Positions 25,201-37,200 of a stretch of DNA of 64,000 nucleotides are shown here, one piece after another. The stretch is taken from NCBI GenBank assembly GCA_011009095.1, contig VTPC01007996.1, positions 124,001 through 188,000 of the forward strand, written 5' to 3'. A program made the position numbers and the translations under genes. This DNA comes from Ignelater luminosus (lineage: Eukaryota; Arthropoda; Insecta; Coleoptera; Elateridae). The stretch's first letter is position 1; each line of letters opens with the position of its first letter. The notes under the pieces were generated by a model that did not search any database, had not been told where the DNA came from, and saw only the letters and a list, made by a program, of their open reading frames with translations.

Positions 25201-28200
25201 GTCCAGCTGGCTATGGAATCTAATCTTGATGTGCCACCTTGTTGATTTATTTCAACAACTAATAATAATTTGTTTTCTGTCAATTGCAAATGTCATTGTC
25301 CTACATTTAGCAATTTAGTTAATCTTTACTTATTTATTATTATTATTTATTTATTTACGCTTTATTCACTTTTGCATAAATAAATAATATGCTAAAAAAA
25401 GACTTATAAAACATATGATTAGGTAACCATCATAATACCAATGCAATGTGTGTAATGTGCCAAACATTCTAATACATATCCTGTTTTTCAAAAGGCGGCA
25501 AATGCAGCCACAAGTATGATTTCACAGCCCACTGGACCCAGAAACATTTACGAACACTTTGTACAATGGATTCAATCACAAGGCTAATGAATATAAAAAT
25601 ATGCAGACTAAGTGGGTGAATTTATAATAAAGAGGTACACATACTATAACTTAAATCTGATGTTAAGTCATGAAGTATAAAATAAGTATGTAACTGCATG
25701 ATAACTTATTTTATTAGTAATGGGTGTTTACTTATTTGTCTTATCAAAGTAGCCTGGTGCTGTTAGTACATATGTTGTAGTGTAATTCAGTCTTATCTGT
25801 ACATTAAAACTATAAATCTAAAAGTAGGCACAAATAATACACAAGTAGGTAATTTCTTGGTTCATTTCAAATTTCAAATTGAATGACAGCTGTAAGTTCA
25901 AATGAATAGATATGTAAGTAAACATCCAACAATATAAAATTCTGTTAGAATAAGGAAGTTAAGATATTTACCAGTTTGCTCCATTGCAGTGCTCATATCA
26001 GCAACAGCTTGAAAACTGTCTTCACGAGCTTCAATTTCACCTTTTAATGCTTCATGTTCCACTTTAAGAGCTTGGGCTCTAGCAACATTCCTTACATTTT
26101 CATCAGCACTCATTGCAATTCGTAAACCAGATGACCAACTAGTTAAATCCCTAGCTTGTGACAAAAATTTTTGCAAATCTACGCTAGCTTGCAATTGGTC
26201 ACGTCTTAAATCAGCTCGTTCTTTAAGGCCTTGCCATGCAGTTACAACTAACTCCTGTTTCTGATGTATCTGAGCCTTATTACTAGGATATGAAGTTTGT
26301 AACCTTGCACCATCATCTACCAAAACTTGCAGTTGTGCTTCCAATGCAACTAATTCATTTTCAAAAGCTTCCTGTCTACGTAAAAGAGCTAAAGCAGAAT
26401 TAAGGTCACGACCTAATTCAGTTCCCAACGCTGCATTCTTTTCATGAATTCTAGAAAGAGCATCTGCTACATCTCTATGGAAACGATGAATTTCACCAGC
26501 AGCTCGTAAACGACGATCTCTGTTTTCTATTTGTTCACGAAGTTTTTGCCATTTCTCACTGTATATAAAATATGAGTCAATAAAAAATATAGAACCGAGT
26601 TTTAAATTAAGCCGCAAATTTATTTTTTGAAAATAAAGCAACTTTAAACAAAATACGTTGAATTTATTTAACTTACACTAAAATAGAAATTATAAAAATG
26701 GTGAAATTAAATACGAGTTAAATTTTTATATTCCCAATGATTCATGAACTTTGAGATTATGATAATTAGAGTAGATAATTTTAAACTCTTCTTCATATTT
26801 TTATGGCATTTTATGTAACATGCAAGCTGTGCAGAATTGAACAAAAAAAGCATAAGCAATAACAAAGAAAATAATACATTACCATATAACGCTATGACGA
26901 ATCTCAACTTCTCTTACAGCATCCGATTGTTCCGCATTTCTAAAACAGTTAGTACCACAACCTACATGCATACTATAATCATACAGTTTGAATAAAATAG
27001 ATTATTTACAAAACATGTACCTATTGCATCTGAAACAGTGCAACAGGGAAAAATGTGCAAAACAATAAAGACACAATGTGGTGGAGAAACAAACAAAAGA
27101 TAGAAAAACAATGTGATTATGATTTTAATGTGCACCTAGCACAGTAAGATACCAACCACCAGACTGTTATACACAATTATTCTTCATAAATCAGTTATGA
27201 GTTATTATGTTATGAACTTACTCAAGTTGTAGTTGTTTTCGTTCAATATCTGTTGTGTACGGACTCTCATTTACAATTAGTTTTTGTGCTAGGTCTTCAC
27301 ACTGATTAAATCTTTCACTTCCTGCTTCTACTCTGTGCTTAAAATCATCAAATTTGGCTTGAAGAATCTACAAATATAAGTTTAAACAGTAAAGATTAAA
27401 ACACATTAAATGATTTATTTACTAATAAATGTTCATAATCCTGTCCATAATCTTCAGAAGCAGCATGCTGTTGCTGTTCAGCAATCCATCGCTCTAGATC
27501 TCCGGATTCCAAGAAATATTCATGACGGAAGAGTGATTCCATAAGTCTATGTTGACGAACAGCAGCTCTACGTTGTAGTGATCTTACAAGATGTTCTAAA
27601 GTAGCTTGGCGCTCTGCAATTGCTTTAGATTCCGGATGTCCAGATATAATCAGTGCTTGAGCACCTCTTCCCATTTCCACAATAATACTATTATAGGTAT
27701 CTAATTCTAATTCCAAAGCCTATAAATTATTACAATATAGCAAACAATCTACATTTACTTGCATATTCTGTACCTTATGTTTAGTAAGTAATTTCGTAGC
27801 AGAATCTCTGTCTCTTCCATAATCGGTGCTTGATAAAACATCACTCTTTTCGTTCAACCATGATTCAACTTCATTAGCATCGAAAAAGAATTGTTGGGCT
27901 TTCAAAGATAGTTCTAGCTTCTGAGTTCGTTTATCGGCTTTATCTCTCAAATCTGCCCATGCCTCACGTAAAGTATCACACAGTTCTTCCACCTAAATGA
28001 TTAAAGAGAATACTTTAAACTGGTAATTATGATTAAAATAACTCTCTCAAATAGACAACAAAAAATAATTCCATCCATTTACCTATTTTTCCATAACAAA
28101 AATTAAATTAATTAATTGAAGCAATTTTAGATTAAAATTATGTAAATCAGCTAAAAATAATAGTAGAAAAACTAAGTTTCTATAAAAAAAAAATATCATT

Positions 28201-31200
28201 CATGCATAATAATGAAACATTCCAATGTTCAGAAGTACAGTAATACCCTGCATTTACGCGATAGGTGGGACCGAACGATAACCACGTAAATCGAATTCGC
28301 GTAGGTCGGGGTACAATTTTGCATATAAATACATACAAATTATGTTTAATTGGGACCGAAGAAAAAAATGTGTAATAAAATCTTAGATAATACAACAAAT
28401 TATATTATTATGAATTGCAAAAACATAAACCGAAGTTATTTTGACATAGAAGGCTTCTTAAATCTAACAAAGTCATCTGATGGATCAAAGATTTTTTCTT
28501 CTCACGCAAGATTTCCCCATTGGAGTCTATGTTTTACAAAATTTGTAACCCTTTTTCAATTGAACTGAGGCCTTCTGTCAACAAAAGAGGAATCAACGAG
28601 AAGATTTAAAAACCGCATAACTGCGAATTCGCGTAAGTCGGGGTATTACTGTACTTTTAAATTAAAGTCTGAAGAATAAGTAAATAATAATAAGAACTGA
28701 AAAAAGTTTGTACTTAAAATTTATAATACATCATCATGCAGAACTAACATGCTTTTTACATTATACTTCTTACCAAATAAGTCATCAACGACTTCTACCA
28801 TTTGACAACTGTAGAAAACTTAAGTTTGTCAACTAATAATATTATTTTTTAAAAATTAATTTACAAAATTACTGAGAAATTAAAATGACTAACCTTTTCT
28901 TTTTGAGGATGATTCTGATCAATTAAATTCTGCCCTCCATCAAGCGCTTTGTCAATAACAGGTTGATGACCTGCAATTTCTGCTTCCATCTTCTTATGTT
29001 TCTTATAGAATGTTTGTGCTTCATACAGATTTTGTCCTAATGTATCTGAACCAACAAGAGGAATACGTTCTTTTATCCATTGTAACTCAGCATCCAACTC
29101 AAAAGCAAATTTATGATATTTCAAAGCTTCAGCAAGAGCTTCTTGTCTTAGTTTTGCTGGTTTATCTAAATCTTTCAAACGTTTCTGAGCGCTAAGTGCA
29201 TTCTTACGTACAGCTTCAGAATTGAAATGCCCATCATGTGTCATTTCTTCACTTTGTGCTACTAATTCATCAATTCGTACAGTACATACTGTCAATTCGT
29301 TCTCTAACAACTCGTGCCTCTTAAGCAGATCTCTGCACGAGCGTAAGTCATTTCCAACTTGTGTGTTCTTTAAATGTGTATCAATTTCATCTAGTTTATT
29401 GTGAACATCTTCAATAGCATTATTGTATTCATGTTGTGCAACTGCTTGTCGCAATCGACGACCTTTATCCAAAGAGATACCAACTAAATGTTTCCATTCA
29501 TCGTTCAATTCATGTAAAGTCTTTGCAACATCTTCCTTTCTGTAACTATCTTGAGCTATTAAAGCTTGTCCCAATTTGTTTATAGTTCGTAATTGACCTT
29601 CATTTGCACGTAATTCTCGTTCGAATGCTTCATGCTTTTGTAGCTTACGTTCTAAATTACTAAGATCACGGTAACTCTCATCAGAAGCAGTTTTCAATTT
29701 TTCTGCAAGCCATGTTCGGAGATCGTTGACTTCTGCACAAAATTCTTGGTAGTTTTTAGATGCTTCTAAAGCATGTGTGCGAGCATGACATAATTCTTTG
29801 ACTGCTTGTCGTCTTTGCAATACTTGGTTTCTCTTGTTATCAATTCTAAAATAAAAAAGAATAATATAGTACAGAAAATAATTATCAGTTTTTTGTAATA
29901 CCCTTGACTGTCATAATGTTGTTCAGCTATAAGTGCATCAGCTCCATCATTAAACGCATTAAGACGGTCATCTTGAGCATTTAATGTGTTAACAAATGCT
30001 CTATGCTGTTTCAAAAGTGCTTCAACTTCATCCAATGATTCCTGTAGATGAAAATTTGTTAAATACATGGACAATGTGGACACTGAAAAAATTAAGTCTT
30101 ACTCCAAGATTGTTAAATTCCAAGAATGCTTGATGACTGGAAGTAGCAGCATCAATATTGTCGGCCTCCTTATTAAACATTTGTAATTGAAGACACTGTT
30201 CTAACCAGTTTTGTTTTTCATTCCAACCTCGCGTAATAGCTGCCTTCTCAGCAGTTAGCCTTTCTATCTTTTCAGATACATCTGTAAGTCCTGGATTAGA
30301 TGCTAACAATTTTCTTCCTAAATCTGTAACTTCTTTAAACCTACAAATCAAAAATCACTTTCTAGAGATAATTAACAAAATATAAATATTACACTTACTC
30401 ATCTTCGTGTGCTTTAATATCTTGCTGCAGATCTTTATGATTTTTCAATAAATTCTGCGCAGTTTGTACATCTCTTGCTGTTGTATCTGCATTAAGTTGT
30501 TCCTTAACATCTAAAATCCATGCTAAAAGAGCTTTAGCACTATTGTCAAATATCTGATGACCAACTGCATTTTCAAGTCTATTTCTACGTTCAACAGCTT
30601 TATCCTTAACTCTTTGCCATAAAGCTTTAATTTCATCTTCTCTCTGTGTAACATTATCGTGTTCATTTGGGTATGCACTTTTTACTGAATTAGCCAATAA
30701 TTTAACTCTATTGACTTTTTCTTCTACAGGCGCTAATTCACGCTCCAAGTTATGATGACGTCTTTGTAAAGCTTGCACTGTTTTAAGATCAGGACCAAGT
30801 TCAGCTGTATCTAACTGTGTCATTTTCTCTAACATCCAGTCTTTTGCTTCATCACATGTTCGTTGGAATAATTCTACACTACTAGCTCCTAGATAAAAAA
30901 ATTATACATGTTAAGACTGTCTATATTATTAGATTTTTTTAAAGAAATTTTTTCTTAATTCACAATAAAAAGTATAGAAATTAGGTACATTGTGATACTG
31001 TTTCTAATATTAAATAATTTATTGAATTCTTCGTTACCTTCGAGACTTCTTTCTTTTTGTGCTTTCAGTCTATTCAATTTCTGCCATGCTGCATGTACAT
31101 GTCTGTGTCGAGCACGTACTTTATCTATTTGTGAGTGATTCTGTTTTTCAAATTCCATTACTTCAGCATCGAGTGCGTCTATACGTTTATTACTGGTAGA

Positions 31201-34200
31201 TAAGTCCGTTAAGAATTTCTAAAATTAACAACTGTTATATTAACTTTTCAATGATTTAATACAAAGTTAAAATACCTCGAATTTTCGTTTTGCTTGTTCA
31301 ACATTTTCAGTATCATCATCAGTAGTAGTTAATAATTTCTCTTTATCTTTTATCCATTTTTCAAAATCATCACATTCCTTATAAAATCTGAAAAGACGAA
31401 TAGCATCTTCTAAAAGAGCATGACGATGTGCTGCCATCTTTTGTAACTGTTCATAGGTATCATTAATCTTCTTTTGTCTCTTAGGTATATTATCACTATC
31501 ATCAACTTTACGCTTTAATTGCTTACTAGCTGGTTTAACTACTTTCACAGGTACACTTTGTTTCACCATCTTCGTTTTCTTTACTCGTTGAACAGTTTTA
31601 ACCTTTTCTGGTTTACGTACTTGTATTTGCATTATACGAGGTTCAACTTCAACAACATAATTAGCAGGAGCAAAACCATCTGTTCCATCTGCTTTTCTAA
31701 CACTCCACCAATCAGGATTACTTTTATTAAGTAAAAACATTACTTCTCCCTTGCTCATGGTAAATCCATGACCATTGTATGGATATAGTCCTCTCACCTG
31801 AGGAATTCTTCTTTCTTCTGTGTGAGTTTTATGTTCAACTTTTTCTAGTGGTTCATCTTCCCATACTTCAACTGGAACCATTCTACAACAAAAAAGCATT
31901 TGATATTATTCATTCGCTTGTAATATTTAAGAATTATTAATATTAAACAAACCTGATTTCTTGGATCCATTCTTCAACTGGTTCTGAAATTTCAGTTTCT
32001 GCAGTTAAATCAAGATTAGAAATACCAGCTGCTATTAATCTTTCAGCTTGGCTGTTTAAACTATGAATATCGCCTTTATAAGCATTTAGTTCTCCTTGTA
32101 AGTCTTTATGTCTTTGCAGCAAAGCCTGAGCGCTAGGTTCATCTGAACCATAATCAGTGGAAGCTAAAATAGAAGTCTTCTCATTTAACCATGAATCTGC
32201 TTCATTAGCATCAGCATAAAATTGATATGCTTCTGCAGCATCTTGAAGTTGTTTCGCTCGCTCCTTTACAATTTTTTCTAACTTATCCCATTCTTGATTT
32301 GTATTATACATACGTTGTTGAATCTCTGCAGAACGTGGATGCTTTTCTTGAAGTAATTGTTTGCCAATATTTGCTAAAACAAATATATTTTTGAGTTATG
32401 GTACTTAAGAAAAACCATTTTTACTTACCAAGTTGAGCATATTTATTTTTTCTACTTTTAATTTCATCTTGTAATAATTTATGTTTTTGTTGGAGACTTA
32501 AAACACCTCTAAGATCTTTGGCAGATATTTCAGCTTGACATATTCGTTGCTTTTCTACTAACCATGCTTCTTCATCTTCTTGATCTTGTAGAAATTGATA
32601 AAAATTACGTGCATCTTCTAGCAATGCTTTACGTTTTGCACTACACTCCTATAAATTTCATTTAGTTAATTTAATATAATAAGATAGGTTTACTTAATTT
32701 AATAGAATTGTACCATGATCTGAATATCCTCTGCAAGAGGATTAGTTGGCAATTATCAGCACCAAATATTTAGTGATTATTATTACAAACAACAAAGTGG
32801 TAATTGATTTTAAAAATTTTTTTCTAAATCATTAAAACTACTGAAGCTAACTTATTTTTGCAAAGTTTCATAATGATACATAAGGTTCATAATAACAATG
32901 ATAAAATAATTATATATGCTAATAATTAGTTACCACTAACAAAAACCTTTTCAAATAGCATATAAAAGATTGTGGTTCAAGGGTATCATTTTTTTCATTA
33001 AATTGGATAAATTTCTTTTTATACAATTGTTTGTTTAATGGTTTATGTTTTACAATACATACTTGTAATTCCTTATAACCTTCTGCAAGTTCATTTAACT
33101 TATTTCTTAAAATTTGTTCCTCTTTTGGATTTTGCGTTGCAGCTTGTTCACCAAGTCGTTTTAATTTTCGTTCCGTTTCACCTAGTGAAGTTACTTGCAA
33201 TTCTTGTAATGCATGTTTGTGTAAAAGTTCTTCAACAGCAAATAAATGAACTCCTGTATCTACTGAAAGTAAATCAACTTTAAGTTGATGTATGCTGGAT
33301 AGAGTGCTGTCTATTTCTCTTAGTATGTTCATAACACTTCCCATACTGCTTAGATTAATTTTATGTTTATCTAAAAGTTTCAATAGCTCCTCCCACTTCT
33401 GCAATATCTGCGTTTCTCTAGCCTTAACACGTTCTGAATTGCGATAATTTTCTTTAACAAGTTCTTCGCACATTTGAGACAAATCATGGAATCTTTCTTC
33501 TCTTGCTAAAATATCAGCTGAAATAGCTTCGTGTTTTTTCACAGTTGCATCTACTTGTGCTAGATTAGAACCATATCGAGGATCAGATAACACTTGAATC
33601 ATTTCTTTTAAATAACCTTCTCTTAATATACTCTTGCGTTCAAATTTATAATTCAGTTGCTCTAAACGTTCTTGTCGTCTTAACTCGCTACGTAATGCAA
33701 CTTCACGATTATGTTCTGCCCTTTCTAAAGTTTCCCAAGCTCGTTCAATATCTTGAACTAATTTTCCATCAACAGGAACAAAAGCAGGTTGCCGCAATTC
33801 TTTTAATTGTGTGTTTATTTGAAAATAAAGAGCTTCAATCTCGCTTCTTTCTTTATACTTTGGAGGTTTTTCTTGTGTCCTGTAATGGCCAAATTGAAGC
33901 AAAAGACTTTGAATTCCTTCTAAAGAGTTAGGAAACTTTCTGTCTTCAAGTTCAATTACTTTGTTCCTAATCCATTCCAACAGAGTTGTAGTTAATTTGT
34001 CGTAATTTAATTTCATTTTATCTGCTTCAACCATTTGATTAATGATCTAAAAGATATAAAAATGATAATTAAATATTTATTAATGTCCTATCACCATCAC
34101 TATATTCACCTTAGCAATTCGTCTTCCGCTTTTTGCTTCATTCTTCATTCTTGCAAAAGTGTGATAATAAGAAGCAACATAAGTCATGATACTTTTTTCA

Positions 34201-37200
34201 TCTGGTCTAGTATTATCAACATCTTCAGCATCCAAAAGTGGTGGTATTCCTAGTTCATTATTAGCAACATCAAAAGCATGATTAAGATTGTCAATGTGCT
34301 TGTGTGGAACCAAACTGTTAAAATCAAATAAGTCTGGACGATGCGCATGGATAAGTGCATTAAATCCTAAACCAGTACGCCATGATCCAGTAAAATCAGT
34401 AATGTGAACATTTGGATAACCATGGGTTTTTCGTTGTGCCCACAGTAATAAAGCATCTTTGGCTGATTTCTTTTCAGAACTTTCATTTTCTTCATCCTAT
34501 TAAAAATAATACATTAATCTTTCAAACACAAATTATTTATATTAGTAAACTTACCACATCAATTTCAATTTCTTGTATTTGAAATCTTAAGATAATTGTC
34601 CAAATTAAACCTAATATTAGTCTAGGATTTCCATCTACTATATCTTCAGCACCTATACTTTCAAGTCGCACCTTTGTATGTAAAAATGCCAGACTTTTAT
34701 TGACATTTTCGATTTTATGTACCCGCATTTTTCCATTGTTTGGTTTACCTAGCTTTTCTCCTGATATTATTTCTAATAATTTTAAAAGTTTCTTTCCATC
34801 TGCAAGATCTGTAAACAGATCTTCTACTTCCATCCGAGCCTGAAAAATAAAGAAGTTTCTCCATTACATTAAATTATGCCACTAAAATTGTGATACATTT
34901 ATAAAGTGCTGAGAAAAAGAAATTTGGAATAATTACAGAAATGGTAAACAAATAATATTTTAGATTTCTTAAGGTATAATTTAATTTTTGTTTTATAAGA
35001 CTTCAAATCAAAATTTACCCACGTTTACACAAAAGAACTATTTAATTAGTAACCTAATTAAAAGAAACCCATTATACTAAATAATAATGCTAATTAATAA
35101 TATACATCATCTTTAGATTATAAATTATAATGAGAGAGGTTACCTAGTATAATAAAATAGTTAAAAGTTACAATAAGACATTTTCAACATTTGCATTCAC
35201 AAAGTTAATTAATATCATTGTTAATGAAGTTTAACATCAATTCTTTTACCATAAAAAACATTGAAAAAATATGTAGTGATGTTTTAAATCTGGTATATCA
35301 ATCAAGATATTAGATAATATGTGATTGTTAATTGGGTGCAGAGAAACGGACCTATATGTCAAAAATCGAGTTTTTATCAACTTTTTATTATTATCTTATT
35401 TATTAGATTGTAATTCCCTTGAAGTAACTTCTTATTTAATTCTTAAAGTTAGTATTTTTCATTTTTTTGTAATTCAAATATGTTAAAATTCTTGATTGGG
35501 ACCACCTCCATAAGAACAAAATCTCTACGGAATGGAAGGTAGTTACCTAAGAAGATTTTACTGTATTTATTCAGAAAATAATTCTCGCACATATTCATAT
35601 TTTTTAGGCTGAAACTTTTACATATTTCCGATTGTACACTGATAAAACAAAACAACAAAATATACAAAAAGTTAAATTACACCGAAATAATCTTTGTTTA
35701 TCATTATATTTAACACATGTTTTATTATCTTGCATGTATTAGTACTATCAGAGTTTAATTAGTTAAAAAAAGTTGATTGTACACAGGGTGATATTAAATA
35801 TGTGCAAAAAACTTTTAAGGGCTTATTCTCTCAGTAATTTCGATCAAAAAAGGTCACATGAACCATGATCCAATAATGCACGATTTATAGATATCAGCAG
35901 TTAAAGGGGCGATGGAGAATCATTAACGTCATTTATAAAACAGATAATAGAATCACCCTGTATATAAATCAGATACATCATATTTATGTGAAACTGCACA
36001 TTTCATAATTACACTACTATTATCACATATGTAACTTAATATATGGGAGTCCAAATCCACTGAGTGCATACGAAGTTATGTACTTTGGTTGGAGAAAGTA
36101 CATTGGAGTCATCCGTAGTAGATACGAGATAGAATGATACAAATAAAAATGCGCTGGAAACAGATGAATTGATACATATTAAAAACAAAGTGGGCGCACA
36201 GCAAGCGCTTGCCTATGTCATGTGCAGTGGGGCTGATTATTGCTTCTATCTCGCTTCCAGTACAGGTGACTCCAATATGCTCTGTCTAATCAAAGCAATT
36301 CCCTATTTGCCTAGTGGGCTTGGACTCCCCTATATACAATGTTTCCATATGAAAAAACACAACAAGGGTTGAACAAAATGATATACTGCAGAAAGCCAAT
36401 TATTCATTTTATTATTATTTCATTAAGTTTTTTAGGTGCTGCAAACTTGGTATTGTAATTATAACAAGTAAATAATGCCTAATTCAATTATTTCAATGTT
36501 CGCTTTACAATCCAGATTTAGTTCCAAGTTATGGGATTACATCACTTATTGGGGAATCAGCTGCAAGGGCACTGTTTTGCAATTGAAGAAAAAATAGCAA
36601 CATAGTGATCAATGATAGGACAAAATATTTAATGACTGCTTGTCAAGATTGATGAATGTGTGTGATATGGAGAAGATTATTTCGAAAACATTACAAAGAA
36701 TACAACTGCATGACTGTAACTGTATGGTGACAGCAGCCTATACCAGCTTCCATGGTTTTCTCAATGAGTTACAAAAGGTTCAGAAACACTGCCTACTACT
36801 AACAATTAGTGTTTATAGCAGGCCTCTAACCATTCCATGAGTAACGAGCCCATGGATTCTAGGAGCTCTTAGGCTCAAAACCTACATATGTAAATATATC
36901 TAGATTTTTCCATAAATTGAAATTTTAAAGTTTTAAAATCATAATACATCTAACTAAGAATGGAATGGTATGTCATCATTATGCAAAAAAAGTGAATCTG
37001 TAGATGCACAAATTAGTAAATCTCAAGCAACAGTTGCGTTTCTTTAGTTACAGAGCCCCTAAATGGTGAAATAACAGAAGTGCATATAAACATTCAACTG
37101 ATGCAATGAAATGGAAAAAAGTCACAATTAGAAAAAAGTAAAAAAGAATTACCGAAAGCTGATGGTATCTTCTCATCTAAAGGTAAAAATGGAAATCAAA

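Noticed and set aside
36640-36840. 66-codon frame in kst intron 1
   Set aside because: No recognisable domain and no need for a further exon in the kst frame.
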